A stretch of DNA of 53,714 nt from an uncultured Porphyromonadaceae bacterium (GCA_947573485.1 CANPGB010000022.1:1-53714); one strand, 5' to 3'; counted from the stretch's first letter, positions 1-8,946 are shown. Program-made: numbers and translations. Notes: a model not told the origin generated them from the sequence alone.

Positions 1-473
1 TGTTCATTAAGTACGCTATCCATAACAGCCATATCGAAGCCGATGTATTTATCCATGATAGTATGGAATTGTTTGCTCATCGCATCTATCATCTGATTGG
101 AGTAAGGGGTATCTTCCGCTAACATGGCTTTTTCTTCAACGACAGTACCGTCGGCCTCTGTTCTTACGGAGATAAGTTGTCCGTTCGTATCCCTGTAAGT
201 TGATGCCTCTGCTTTTCTCGGAGCCTTGGAATTTACAGAATCTACCTCTTCCTGCATGGTCACATTTGAAGCGAGACCTTGCGCCCGGCCCGCACGAACC
301 ATGAGGTCGTCAATGTCTGCATCTGTCATGGCCGCCATTACTTCCCGTTCAACGTTTTTTCTTATGGATTCATACAGTTGGACAAGGTAAAATACATTGC
401 AGCCAAAAATCACCGCAATGACAGATATGAAGATTATAGAGTTGATTCTAAACTTTTTCATAAGCAACCGCAT
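1..473 (-). CDS. Putative sensor histidine kinase, N-terminal fragment (runs off the window)
   Basis: Open reading frame on the minus strand that continues beyond base 1, so only the first ~157 residues are visible. It begins MRLLMKKFRINSII, with in-frame ATGs at 473 and 461; either could be the start. One hydrophobic segment (about residues 10-32) is followed by a charged, helical, presumably periplasmic stretch (YESIRKNVEREVMAAMTDAD). This architecture matches the start of Bacteroidales sensor histidine kinases that sit beside outer-membrane receptor genes, but no kinase motif lies inside the window, so the function is inferred from layout. It is divergent from the barrel gene at 705. The DNA is visibly more AT-rich than most of the window, which could indicate transfer. 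Confidence 0.55.
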   Translation of the reverse strand, partial: MRLLMKKFRINSIIFISVIAVIFGCNVFYLVQLYESIRKNVEREVMAAMTDADIDDLMVRAGRAQGLASNVTMQEEVDSVNSKAPRKAEASTYRDTNGQLISVRTEADGTVVEEKAMLAEDTPYSNQMIDAMSKQFHTIMDKYIGFDMAVMDSVLNE

Positions 474-513
474 AGTGCTCGCTGAACACCTTTGAAAAAA
501 TATTTTTGTGAAG

Positions 514-521
514 CAAATTTA
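514..521 (-). promoter_or_regulatory. Candidate -7 promoter box of the putative sensor gene
   Basis: TAAATTTG on the minus strand fits the Bacteroidota -7 consensus TAnnTTTG and lies about 40 nt upstream of the ATG. No clear TTTG -33 box is present at the expected spacing, as expected if an activator helps. Confidence 0.4.
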
Positions 522-560
522 CGAATTAACTTCTGTTCTGACTACCGGCGCATTGCAGAT

Positions 561-598
561 TTAAGACTAAATAAGGGAGCACTTAAGACTAAATAAGG
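561..598. repeat. Two 16-bp direct repeats with 22-bp period, candidate response-regulator operator
   Basis: TTAAGACTAAATAAGG occurs identically at 561-576 and 583-598. The 22-bp period is two helical turns, so both copies face the same side of the DNA. The pair lies in the divergent region between the putative sensor gene and the barrel gene. Relative to the start predicted from the TAACTTTG box at 631 it covers roughly -81 to -44, a usual place for an activator. That a response regulator binds here is inference. Confidence 0.6.
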
Positions 599-630
599 TT
601 GGGCATAATGATTGGTGGCAGGTGTGATGG

Positions 631-638
631 TAACTTTG
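631..638 (+). promoter_or_regulatory. Candidate -7 promoter box of the outer-membrane barrel gene
   Basis: TAACTTTG fits the TAnnTTTG consensus and lies 67 nt upstream of the ATG at 705. There is no TTTG at the -33 spacing, consistent with dependence on an activator bound at the 561-598 repeats. Confidence 0.45.
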
Positions 639-704
639 CGGCGATAGTTTAATCTTGGAGCCGCGAGCACTTCGTGCTTGTGTTATATCAATAATATAAC
701 GGTT

Positions 705-2741
705 ATGAAGAAAGTTTTTATCATATTTATTGCTATGATAGCTGTCAATTCCATGATGGCACAGAGTGAGATTCCGGACAGTGTGGAAGTTCTGGAACTT
801 AATGAGGTAGTTGTCAAAGGAGAAAAACCACAAATCAAAGGGAAGGACGGCATTATGGTCGTTGACCTGCCGAACATCGTAAAAGACAAGCCCGTTTCCA
901 ATATTTTGGAAGCCCTCGGGTATCTCCCCGGTGTAGTCAATAACAACGGTATGATTGGTCTTGTCGGGGCTTCTCATGTAACAGTCATCCTCAACGGCGA
1001 ACTGACAAACATGCCTTTGCAGAACCTATATCAACTACTTTATACAACACCCGTTGACCGATTGAAAACAGTGGAGGTAATGTACACTGCCCCCGCAAAA
1101 TATCATGTCAACGGTGCGGTGATAAACGTGGTGCTTAAAACGCCGACGCCACTTGACGGTCTGCAAGGACAAGTCCGCGCCGGCTATAATCAGGGCCATT
1201 ATGGCTCTTACGGCGGAGGCCTTGCAGCCACATACGCTGTCAAGGACTGGACTTTTGACCTTAATTATGGGCTATCACGTTCTAAAAGCTGGAATCACGA
1301 GGAGACCTACTCCAATCATCTGTTTGAGGGTCAGAGGTCAATGATTGAAGATAACATGCGTCGTATCTCTGAGAGTTGGAGCAACACCATCTATGCGGCG
1401 GCTACATATAAGAGATTGCGAATGACTTACAACGGGCAGATTACTTCATCGGCTAAAGGTCGTAGTCTTTCTGACGGCACACTTGGCACTTACACCAACA
1501 ACTACATCTATGACGGCCCTATAAACTACCATAATATAGCAATCCGTTATTCAGCGCCTTTCGGTCTGACCGTAGGTGGTGACTATACATATTATGGTGA
1601 GAAACGTGACCAGTCGCTTTTTCAAGGTCAGGATTATATCCTTGGCGAACTTAACAAGCAGGATATCAACCGTTGGCATGTATATATTGACCAACAGCAT
1701 CAGCTTGGCAAGTGGCAACTCAATTGTGGTGTAGACTATCAGAGAGCCGATGACCGCAGTTCACAAAAGATTGGTGATTCTGAGGGATTCTCAGGCACGA
1801 CCTCAGAAGATGTGGCCGATGCTTATATAGGGGTTCAACGATCTTTCGATTGGGGATTGTCGTTCAACCTGTCGGCAAAGGGCGAGTATTATCACAACAA
1901 TTATCAGCACAACTGGAATTTCATTCCACAACTCGGTGCCACATACTACAAGACTCCGAAAAGTATTTTCCAAATGAATCTGTCAACAATACGTGTCTAT
2001 CCCTTATATTGGGAGCTGCGTAATGGCACATCACATATCAATCCATATTCAAAAGTGTTGGGAAACCCGGCATTGCAGCCTTATCTCAACTATGCAGGGC
2101 AGTTCAACTATATCTTCAAGCAGAAATATGTAGCCACCCTTTATGTGCAGTATGCCGACAAGGCAACGGTGCAACTCCCTTATCAGTCTCCCGACGAATT
2201 GAGCCTTATTTACCAGACCGTCAACATTAACTACAAGCGCTCAGTGGGTCTGAACTCGAATGTGCCGTTCAATGTCGGCTATATATGGAATGCCTCAGCG
2301 ACGGCCAACATATTCAACCAACGAGAGAAAGCCGACCATTTCCACGACATAAGTTTTGACAACAAAAAGTGGATATTCTACGGCGCATTGAACAACTCAT
2401 TCAAGTTCAGCCAGAATAGCCCCTTGTCTCTATCCGTGGATCTTACCTATATCTCGCCGTCGATTCAGGGGCTTGCCGACCTTTCAAGCTTGTGGAGAGT
2501 TGACGCGGGTGTTAAATGGCAATTCGGCAAGAAACGTAGTTGCGAGCTTAACTTGCAAGCCAACGATATATTCAACCGCTGGTCGCCTACAATGACAATC
2601 AGCCGTGCCGGGCAGGATTACCGAATGAAAGTACGCGACATGACCCGCAACCTCAAACTGACATTTATATGGCGCTTCAACGGTTTCAAACCTGATACTG
2701 ACTCAAGCATCGACACCTCGCGTTTCGGGACCGGGAAATAA
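705..2741 (+). CDS. TonB-dependent receptor-like outer-membrane beta-barrel protein
   Basis: 678 residues. The ATG at 705 is chosen over an upstream TTG at 678 because it gives a clean signal peptide (MKKVFIIFIAMIAVNSMMAQ). A TonB-box-like stretch (ELNEVVVKGEKP) and a short plug domain (residues about 45-150, with LGYLPGVV and VILNGEL) come next, then a long aromatic-rich barrel with many alternating strands. There is no N-terminal carboxypeptidase-D-like domain, which separates it from SusC proteins and fits the OMP_b-brl_3 family. The substrate cannot be read from the sequence. The gene is divergent from a putative sensor kinase and probably forms its regulon. The locus is more AT-rich than the genes to its right. 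Confidence 0.8.
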   Translation: MKKVFIIFIAMIAVNSMMAQSEIPDSVEVLELNEVVVKGEKPQIKGKDGIMVVDLPNIVKDKPVSNILEALGYLPGVVNNNGMIGLVGASHVTVILNGELTNMPLQNLYQLLYTTPVDRLKTVEVMYTAPAKYHVNGAVINVVLKTPTPLDGLQGQVRAGYNQGHYGSYGGGLAATYAVKDWTFDLNYGLSRSKSWNHEETYSNHLFEGQRSMIEDNMRRISESWSNTIYAAATYKRLRMTYNGQITSSAKGRSLSDGTLGTYTNNYIYDGPINYHNIAIRYSAPFGLTVGGDYTYYGEKRDQSLFQGQDYILGELNKQDINRWHVYIDQQHQLGKWQLNCGVDYQRADDRSSQKIGDSEGFSGTTSEDVADAYIGVQRSFDWGLSFNLSAKGEYYHNNYQHNWNFIPQLGATYYKTPKSIFQMNLSTIRVYPLYWELRNGTSHINPYSKVLGNPALQPYLNYAGQFNYIFKQKYVATLYVQYADKATVQLPYQSPDELSLIYQTVNINYKRSVGLNSNVPFNVGYIWNASATANIFNQREKADHFHDISFDNKKWIFYGALNNSFKFSQNSPLSLSVDLTYISPSIQGLADLSSLWRVDAGVKWQFGKKRSCELNLQANDIFNRWSPTMTISRAGQDYRMKVRDMTRNLKLTFIWRFNGFKPDTDSSIDTSRFGTGK

Positions 2742-2797
2742 GGCGATATCATCCGCATCTATTACGGTTTCTCGTACCTTATTTGCCTGTTGTGCTG

Positions 2798-3994
2798 CTA
2801 TGATTTCATTTTCCGGCTGCCGAGGAATTTCGCCGAGAGCCACTCGCGCACGGGCATGTCGTAGAGTTTCATCGAGGCGTAGGCAAGGGCGATAGCTATG
2901 GTAAAGTAGCAGGCGCCCATGAAGATGTGGGTCGAGAGCGGGGCGTCGGGGTGGGTGGCAGCCCACGACATCTGCACGTAAATAATAGGGTAGTGGGTAA
3001 CGTAGAGCGGGTACGAAATGTCGCCCAAGAATTTGCACAAGCCTTCGTACTTCTCTCCGGCAACGGTGCTGCCGCGGCCGAGCATGATAATCAGAGGGAA
3101 TATCAGGAGTATGGCCACAATCTCGTAGAGGCCGTTCATCCAGAAATTATCAACATTGTCGCCACCTACACGGGGCATGGCAAGAATCAGTGCAAGTATC
3201 ACCGAGCACAGCACGAAGCCATGACGCGATATATGCACCCGCAGGCCCGCGATGCGGCTTATTACGAGCCCTATCAGGAATGGATAAGCCAGGCGCGAGA
3301 AGCCTATCAGCAGTTGGTCGGGGGTAAGGCTCCAGCCGCCGATAATGGTATATGCGGCATAATCTCTGGCGGCAAGTACACCGAATATATCAATGTCAAG
3401 GCACACGTTGACCACCAGCAGGGCTGCGACCGCTGCAAGCGCTATGAGCGTGCGCAAGCGCAGACGGTGTAAAATGGTGCCATAGAGTAAGTTGGCGATA
3501 TATTCCCACAGAAGCGACCACGTGGCACCGTTCAGCGGGTTGAACTCAGCCCAGCCGCGTATATCCCACGCTTTCGGTATCGGCAACACCGTGCAGCCGA
3601 TGATTGTGAGCAGCACCACAATCCACCAGGGCGTCTGCATGATTGATGCGAAAGCCGGGTGGTCGCCTTGCATATAGAACAGCAGCGCACCAACTATCGT
3701 GCCGAAAATCAGCATGGGTTGGAGGCGGATTATTCGACGCTTGCAGAAACTGCCGAAAGTCATGCCGTTGGCCCAACGGTTGTCGTAGGCATATCCTACA
3801 ACAAAGCCTGAAAGTACGAAGAAGAAATCGACGGCGAGGTAACCGTGATTGAGCAACTGGTATGGCACGCCTTTGGAATATGTTTCCAGCAGGTGGAACA
3901 AAACCACTATCACCGCGGCCACGCCACGGAGGCCGTCCAATATTTCATAGCGGGGTTTCGATGGTACTGATAGCAAATGTGATGATGATGTCAT
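2798..3994 (-). CDS. Acyltransferase 3 family membrane protein
   Basis: 398 residues. The N-terminal signature YEILDGLRGVAAVIVVLFH, then YLAVDFFFVLSGFVVGY, is typical of acyltransferase family 3 (PF01757), integral membrane enzymes that O-acetylate or succinylate sugars in cell-surface polysaccharides or lipids. About ten hydrophobic segments follow. The catalytic His of the family is plausibly the one in VVLFHLL. It is a single-gene unit: the flanking genes are convergent (stop at 2741) and divergent (DJ-1 gene at 4197). The acceptor is unknown and no glycosyltransferase cluster is nearby. Confidence 0.85.
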   Translation of the reverse strand: MTSSSHLLSVPSKPRYEILDGLRGVAAVIVVLFHLLETYSKGVPYQLLNHGYLAVDFFFVLSGFVVGYAYDNRWANGMTFGSFCKRRIIRLQPMLIFGTIVGALLFYMQGDHPAFASIMQTPWWIVVLLTIIGCTVLPIPKAWDIRGWAEFNPLNGATWSLLWEYIANLLYGTILHRLRLRTLIALAAVAALLVVNVCLDIDIFGVLAARDYAAYTIIGGWSLTPDQLLIGFSRLAYPFLIGLVISRIAGLRVHISRHGFVLCSVILALILAMPRVGGDNVDNFWMNGLYEIVAILLIFPLIIMLGRGSTVAGEKYEGLCKFLGDISYPLYVTHYPIIYVQMSWAATHPDAPLSTHIFMGACYFTIAIALAYASMKLYDMPVREWLSAKFLGSRKMKS

Positions 3995-4015
3995 GGCTGT
4001 GATTTTTTATGAGCG

Positions 4016-4023
4016 CAAAGGTA
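4016..4023 (-). promoter_or_regulatory. Candidate -7 box of the acyltransferase gene
   Basis: TACCTTTG on the minus strand fits TAnnTTTG and lies 21 nt upstream of the ATG at 3994. No matching -33 TTTG is seen. Confidence 0.4.
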
Positions 4024-4129
4024 CGATAAATATTTCTCTTGTTTTCCGGCGTTCCATATTTCAACCGTATTTTCCGCCGTTTGCGAGGGTGCGCACCGTT
4101 GCAATATCGCTCATCTTCGCAAAATTAAT

Positions 4130-4137
4130 TATCTTTG
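4130..4137 (+). promoter_or_regulatory. Candidate -7 box of the DJ-1/PfpI gene
   Basis: TATCTTTG fits TAnnTTTG, 59 nt upstream of the ATG at 4197. The -33 box is weak or absent. Confidence 0.45.
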
Positions 4138-4196
4138 TGCTTGGATTGGTTTGAGGATAACCCCGTGTGTGTTTAAGTACCTCCAAAAGCTTTTAT

Positions 4197-4808
4197 ATGA
4201 CTAACGAAATTCTCTATCTTCTCCTGCCTGATTTCGCCGGGCATGAAATGGTTTATCTCTCAGAGGCGATAGCCTCCGATGAGTACTCATTGAAAGAAAA
4301 CCCCAAATATGTCAACAAGATTGTAGCTCCGACAATAGAGCCAATCAAAGCAATCGGAGGCTTCAGCGTGCTGCCCGACTACTCTTTCGACACCATGCCC
4401 GACGATTACGCCGCGCTCGTGCTTATCGGGGGCTTCGGCTGGGCCACACCAGTTGCCGATAAGGTGGTCCCGATTGTTTCTGAAGCCGTAGCCCGGGGCA
4501 AGATTGTCGGCGCCATATGCAATGCCGCATCTTTCATGGCAAAATGCGGCTTGCTCAACCACATAAACCATACCGGCAACGGCCTCGAACAACTGAAACT
4601 CTGGGGCGGTGAAGCTTACACCAATACCGAGGGCTACCGGCAACGGCAGGCTGTGGCAGACCATAACATTGTAACTGCCAACGGCTCGGCCGCCCTTGAG
4701 TTTGCGCGTGAACTTCTCCTGCTGCTTGGCAACGATACCCCGGAGCGTATCGAGATGTTCTACCAATTCAACAAACAGGGCTTCTGCTCATTGTTCGCCG
4801 GAGAATAG
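4197..4808 (+). CDS. DJ-1/PfpI family (type 1 glutamine amidotransferase-like) protein
   Basis: 203 residues, starting MTNEILYLLLPDFAGHEM. The DJ-1/PfpI fold is shown by the nucleophile-elbow motif GAICNAASF (Cys108), preceded by ALVLIGGFGW and followed by a conserved ITANGSAALEF-type segment (here VTANGSAALEFARELL). Relatives act as glyoxalases, chaperones or amidases on small thiols; the exact reaction cannot be told. ATG 4197 is preferred to a GTG at 4167 because it begins at the usual family start. The next gene begins two bases after its stop, so the two are probably cotranscribed. Confidence 0.8.
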   Translation: MTNEILYLLLPDFAGHEMVYLSEAIASDEYSLKENPKYVNKIVAPTIEPIKAIGGFSVLPDYSFDTMPDDYAALVLIGGFGWATPVADKVVPIVSEAVARGKIVGAICNAASFMAKCGLLNHINHTGNGLEQLKLWGGEAYTNTEGYRQRQAVADHNIVTANGSAALEFARELLLLLGNDTPERIEMFYQFNKQGFCSLFAGE

Positions 4809-4810
4809 CT

Positions 4811-5797
4811 TTGCTGTTGAAAAAGATTTTTGAGACATCTGACCTCGACGGCTTGCGGCGCTACCTCGCAGGCTTCCCCGACCGCGAGGAACTGCGGCAG
4901 CGGCTTTATGCCTCTTTCGTAGAGCATGCCACCTATACCGACGTGGCCGGGTGGAACGCCGCCGTGAGGCTTTGCGAGGCGCTCGCCATTGTCGGCTGGG
5001 GAGAGCATGAGCCACAGGAAGCCATAAGAGGCGTTTACTTTAACGGCAATCCCGAAACATATTTTGTCAACCGCCATGGCCGCCCGCGCTTTTTCGATGC
5101 GGTATGGTCGCGCCGTAAAGAGGGGTTTGCCATAGATTACGACCTTTCGTTTGACCACGGCACTGCCGAGGCTCCGTTGTCCGAGCCCCTTCGGCGGGGT
5201 GGGGGAGTGGGCGTGCCGCAGAATATGCCGCTGTGCAGCCAACGCAACTGGATAGCAAAGAACCCTATTCGCATCGTCCGCGGCCTTGCCAACTGCTATG
5301 CGAGCTCGCGCCCTGTGGCCGAAAGCATCGGAGAGGTGCTCATGCCTGCCCTCAATAGCAACATGCACCCCGAGCTCTATGGCTCTGCAATAAATGCCAT
5401 TGTAATAAATGTATCGTTCAGCTTCTACGATAACGACCACTGCAAAACCAACTATATCATTGCCGATGAGTCGCTTAAACTGACGCAGAAAGACTTCTAC
5501 CCCAAGCTCCTCGAACTCTTCCCCGCGGACGTGATTGAGCAGCAGGGCTACTATCTCAGAAACCGCTTCGCCCTCGGCCCTTTCCGCAAAGATACCGGCA
5601 CCGTGCGGGTGAATATCGTTCTTGAAAAGGAGTTCAGCGACCTCTCCGTGGCAGAGCAAAAGCGGCTTCTGAGCACCTACCTTTTGCAGGCTGTGGAGCG
5701 GGTGCAGAAGCGCTTGCAGCCGAAAGTATCCTACGATTTCCCTTTGATGATTTCAGATTTTAAAACCCTGCTTTCGTGGTGGTGCTGCCAAAAATAA
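4811..5797 (+). CDS. Hypothetical protein
   Basis: 328 residues, not recognised. The start is a TTG at 4811 (or TTG 4817), directly after the stop of the DJ-1 gene, which suggests translational coupling. The protein appears soluble: no signal peptide or membrane segment, acidic/basic mixed, with a Trp-Trp-Cys-Cys near the C-terminus (SWWCCQK). Residues about 121-137 (PLSEPLRRGGGVGVPQ) are very GC-rich at DNA level, contain a CCCC/GGGG inverted repeat and look like a small in-frame insertion. No function is proposed. Confidence 0.6.
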   Translation: MLLKKIFETSDLDGLRRYLAGFPDREELRQRLYASFVEHATYTDVAGWNAAVRLCEALAIVGWGEHEPQEAIRGVYFNGNPETYFVNRHGRPRFFDAVWSRRKEGFAIDYDLSFDHGTAEAPLSEPLRRGGGVGVPQNMPLCSQRNWIAKNPIRIVRGLANCYASSRPVAESIGEVLMPALNSNMHPELYGSAINAIVINVSFSFYDNDHCKTNYIIADESLKLTQKDFYPKLLELFPADVIEQQGYYLRNRFALGPFRKDTGTVRVNIVLEKEFSDLSVAEQKRLLSTYLLQAVERVQKRLQPKVSYDFPLMISDFKTLLSWWCCQK

Positions 5798-5822
5798 CAC
5801 TGGCGTTAAAATATTTTCCGGA

Positions 5823-5833
5823 GTGATGTGTCT
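5823..5833 (+). promoter_or_regulatory. Candidate ECF promoter element shared with the second sigma operon
   Basis: GTGATGTGTCT occurs here, 47 nt before the first gene of the ECF operon. The same 11 bases occur at the -10 region of the candidate autoregulatory promoter of the other ECF operon (50125-50152, minus). No convincing TGTAAC -35 at N16 is present here, so a role as promoter is uncertain. Confidence 0.3.
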
Positions 5834-5879
5834 TAAATGGTAGAGCAGCTCTTTATCGTAGAACTAATATCCACACACT

Positions 5880-6239
5880 ATGAAGAAAGCAAGTAAAATT
5901 ATAGCCACTCTACTTCTGTTTTTGGTTGCCATACCATTCTCACTCGGTTATGCAACTACACTCCTCTGGAATCACATCCTTATTCCGGCCTGCGGCTTCT
6001 CGGCAATCACCCTCCTGCAGGGTGTGGGCATATTTGTGCTCGGCCAGCTTCTGTCGGGCGGCTTTGTGCTGGGCTGCTTCTTTGTTGCCGGGAGCATACA
6101 CCATATAATAGGGCATCACGGCGGCAAAATGGGGCGACACTGGCATAATATGACCGATGAGGAGCGGCGCGAGTTTTTCGAGCGTCGTGCAAAGTTCGGA
6201 TTCCGACACAGTCAAGCCCCCGGCAATGGCGCAGAATGA
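5880..6239 (+). CDS. Small two-TM membrane protein, sigma-operon partner
   Basis: 119 residues. Two hydrophobic segments are visible (about residues 6-30 and 40-76), followed by a basic cytoplasmic-looking tail (MGRHWHNMTDEERREFFERR). Its last 14 bases overlap the start of the ECF sigma gene, so translation is likely coupled. No family is recognised. Position and topology allow a role in controlling the sigma factor, as a membrane anchor or anti-sigma, but no FecR or zinc anti-sigma motif is present, so this is only an inference from context. Confidence 0.7.
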   Translation: MKKASKIIATLLLFLVAIPFSLGYATTLLWNHILIPACGFSAITLLQGVGIFVLGQLLSGGFVLGCFFVAGSIHHIIGHHGGKMGRHWHNMTDEERREFFERRAKFGFRHSQAPGNGAE

Positions 6240-6783
6240 GCATCTCGGCGAGATAGTAACGAAGTATTCGCCCCCACTGCTCAGTTTCATACGCACCAGG
6301 GTCAACTCACGCGAGGATGCCGAAGATATTCTGCAGGATGTGTTCTATCAGCTTGCCCGCACAAGCACAGATAGCGGCTGCGAGATTGAATCGGTATCGG
6401 CATGGCTCTACCGCGTGGCCCATAATATGGTCATGAATTTTTGGCGCAAGAAGCGCGAGCTGTCGTTTTCAACTCTTTTCGATGACTCAGATGAGATATG
6501 CGAGGATATTGCCCGGACCCTTGCCTCCCCGGCCGATGATGAGCCTGAAGCGCTATATTTCCGTAAACTCTTATGGGAAGAGCTCGACACAGCCTTGTCA
6601 GAACTGCCGGCTGAGCAGCGCGAGGTTTTCACCCTCACCGTTTTCGACGGGCTCCCGGTAAAAGACATATCCTCAGCCACAGGTGTGCCGGTGGCAACCA
6701 TTCTTTCACGAAAACATTATGCCGTAAAGCATTTGCGCAAGCGCTTCCACGAGCTTTATCATGCGCTGGTAAGCAAAGGCTGA
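6226..6783 (+). CDS. ECF RNA polymerase sigma factor
   Basis: 185 residues from ATG 6226 (MAQNEHLGEIV); an upstream in-frame GTG would add 23 residues lacking family character. Region 2 is visible as SREDAEDILQDVFYQLAR followed by SVSAWLYRVAHNMVMNFWRKK; region 4 as LPAEQREVFTLTVFDGLPVKDISSATGVPVATILSRKHYAVKHLRKRF, with its helix-turn-helix. It therefore directs RNA polymerase to a specific promoter set. It lies between a small membrane protein (14-bp overlap) and an outer-membrane barrel, without a FecR-type anti-sigma gene. Confidence 0.93.
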   Translation: MAQNEHLGEIVTKYSPPLLSFIRTRVNSREDAEDILQDVFYQLARTSTDSGCEIESVSAWLYRVAHNMVMNFWRKKRELSFSTLFDDSDEICEDIARTLASPADDEPEALYFRKLLWEELDTALSELPAEQREVFTLTVFDGLPVKDISSATGVPVATILSRKHYAVKHLRKRFHELYHALVSKG

Positions 6784-6800
6784 AAAAAACTGTAATATAC

Positions 6801-8921
6801 ATGCTTAGACACTTTTTTATGTGGGCATTGATTTGCACCGAAGCACCCTTCGTGTGCGCACAAAATACTACCGGCACCTTGACGGAATCCGATTCTCTCG
6901 GCATTGTTCTCAATGAAGTGACTGTCGTTGCCCGCAATGTGATACCGAAGATCGACGCCAAGGTTATAATTCCACCAAAGAGTAAGATCGCCGCCTCAAC
7001 CTCCGGTCTCGACCTCCTGCAAAAATTGGCGCTCCCCGGAGTTTCTGTCAATCCATTGACCGGGCATATAACACTTCGCTCGGGCGGCCGGCTGTCTCTT
7101 TACATCGATGGCGTGCCGGCCACAGAGAGCATGATTGCCGCCCTTGATCCTCAAAGCATACGCAAGCTTGTGTACCACGACAATCCGGGCATGAAATATG
7201 GCAACGCTGATGCTGTAATAGAATATGTAACGAAAAGCGGCGGCGCCGGTGGCAGGGTGTTTCTTGAAAGCATGGATTGCATCGGTTCCGGAAAATTTGC
7301 CCTTCTTGAAGAGCTTGGCGCATCGCTTGATTATGGCAAGTCGTCGTGGGCCGTAAATGCGGGCTACATGCAGATGAGGCGCGACAACTGGGTGCGCGAC
7401 TATGAAGAAGTATGGCATTATCCGGGCTATGAAGTGACCCGGCAGGAGAGCGGCATGCCCGTTAAAGCAGGCATGTCGAAGCTCAGCAGCGATGTCAGCT
7501 ACACTTACACACATAGTGAATCAGATGTGTTCAATGCCCGCGTCTCGCTGGCATATGACGATACGCCCAACAAGGAAGAGGGCGACCGCCACTCGCTGAT
7601 GACAAGTTCTGATACACATTTTGTAACAGAAATCCTTGAGCATACAGCCGAAGAATCGCTTATGCCGTCGCTTGCATTGAGCTATCGCCACATATTTGGC
7701 AGCGCCGGTTCTCTGAATTTCAATATCGAAGGATCATGGATGAAATCGAATAGCACCCGATCTTATTCAGAGATAAGCGACGGCAAGGAATTGTGCGATA
7801 TTTTCTCAAAGACCTGCGGCAATAAATACGGCTTGTATGCCGAAGCAATACATGAGGTTGAGCTGGGCCTCGGAACCATGACATCAGGACTCCGCTACAC
7901 CGGCACACAAACGTCAAACCACTATGGAAACGGAGCCGGAAATATGGCCGGGAATACCGACATAAACCAATCGGAAGGCTCTGTCTTTGCCGAATATAAA
8001 CTTGGTGTCCGTAATTGGGGCTTCTCAGGCTCCCTTACAGGAAAACTGTTACACTCCCGGCAGCACAGCATAAGGCACACCGGGTATGCCGTCCTCCCCG
8101 GCGTCAGCGTTTCATATAAGCCAAACTCCGACGTTTTCGTACGATACTCTTTCAGGCTCGGACGCAAGTTACCCCCGTTGGCTTCTATGAGCGACATCTC
8201 GCAGGAAATACAGCCCGGCATGATACGGCGTGGCAACCCCTTGGCACGCTCTTTTGCCTACTCTGAGCAGAAATTCTCGTTTTCATATATCAGCAAATAT
8301 ATAAATCTCAATCTTTCGGTAAATTATCTCGATGAATCAAAGCCGGTGATGAACAGCGTGCTTTACGACAACGGCGTGTTTGTGCAGACATTCAGGAACC
8401 AGAAATATTTCCGCAGGCTGCAAAACGAGCTCATGATTGCGTTCACTTCGCCCGGGCAATATCTCACCCTGTGGGCAGCTCCCGATTTCACCGCTTATTT
8501 CAGTCGGGGCGAAAATTACAATCTCGCCAAGAATATTTTCCATATCCATTTTGGTGCCGATGTTACTTACAGGCACTTCATCTTTACGGCGGCGACATTG
8601 TCGGGAGCTGATAATTACATGTATGGCGATGAAATCATCACCGAAAAACCGATGAATATGATTCTTGCCGGTTACAAAACCGAGCGTTGGGCTGTGCAGG
8701 CAGGTGCCTTCAATCTGATGAAAGACTATTGGATGAAAACCGAGAATTTCTCGCCGCTGACACCCTTTAAATCAAAAGCCCATTGTGGTAAAAACACTTA
8801 TTTTACCGTCAAACTCTCCCTCACCCTCAATTATGGCAAACGCAAGAATCCGTCGCAAGAGCTACCTCCCGCAGAGATGCACTTCGATAAGGATTCAGGC
8901 ATCGTCAACGGCCTTAAATAA
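6801..8921 (+). CDS. TonB-dependent receptor-like outer-membrane beta-barrel protein
   Basis: 706 residues. An atypical signal region (MLRHFFMWALICTEAPFVCAQ) is followed by a TonB-box-like segment (LNEVTVVARN), a short plug (ITLRSGGRLSLYIDGVPA, VIEYVTKSGG) and a long barrel ending in alternating strands (TVKLSLTLNYG). Like the protein at 705 it lacks a carboxypeptidase-D-like extension and fits the OMP_b-brl_3 type. The gene starts 17 bases after the ECF sigma gene, so it is probably the surface target of that sigma factor. The ligand is unknown; the neighbouring 4Fe-4S and flavin proteins hint at a redox-linked substrate, which is inference only. Confidence 0.8.
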   Translation: MLRHFFMWALICTEAPFVCAQNTTGTLTESDSLGIVLNEVTVVARNVIPKIDAKVIIPPKSKIAASTSGLDLLQKLALPGVSVNPLTGHITLRSGGRLSLYIDGVPATESMIAALDPQSIRKLVYHDNPGMKYGNADAVIEYVTKSGGAGGRVFLESMDCIGSGKFALLEELGASLDYGKSSWAVNAGYMQMRRDNWVRDYEEVWHYPGYEVTRQESGMPVKAGMSKLSSDVSYTYTHSESDVFNARVSLAYDDTPNKEEGDRHSLMTSSDTHFVTEILEHTAEESLMPSLALSYRHIFGSAGSLNFNIEGSWMKSNSTRSYSEISDGKELCDIFSKTCGNKYGLYAEAIHEVELGLGTMTSGLRYTGTQTSNHYGNGAGNMAGNTDINQSEGSVFAEYKLGVRNWGFSGSLTGKLLHSRQHSIRHTGYAVLPGVSVSYKPNSDVFVRYSFRLGRKLPPLASMSDISQEIQPGMIRRGNPLARSFAYSEQKFSFSYISKYINLNLSVNYLDESKPVMNSVLYDNGVFVQTFRNQKYFRRLQNELMIAFTSPGQYLTLWAAPDFTAYFSRGENYNLAKNIFHIHFGADVTYRHFIFTAATLSGADNYMYGDEIITEKPMNMILAGYKTERWAVQAGAFNLMKDYWMKTENFSPLTPFKSKAHCGKNTYFTVKLSLTLNYGKRKNPSQELPPAEMHFDKDSGIVNGLK

Positions 8922-8946
8922 AACTCAAAAAGCAAATATCATAAAA

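Noticed and set aside
2703-3472. Frames overlapping the acyltransferase gene
   Set aside because: Antisense or out-of-frame shadows of a well-supported membrane enzyme.
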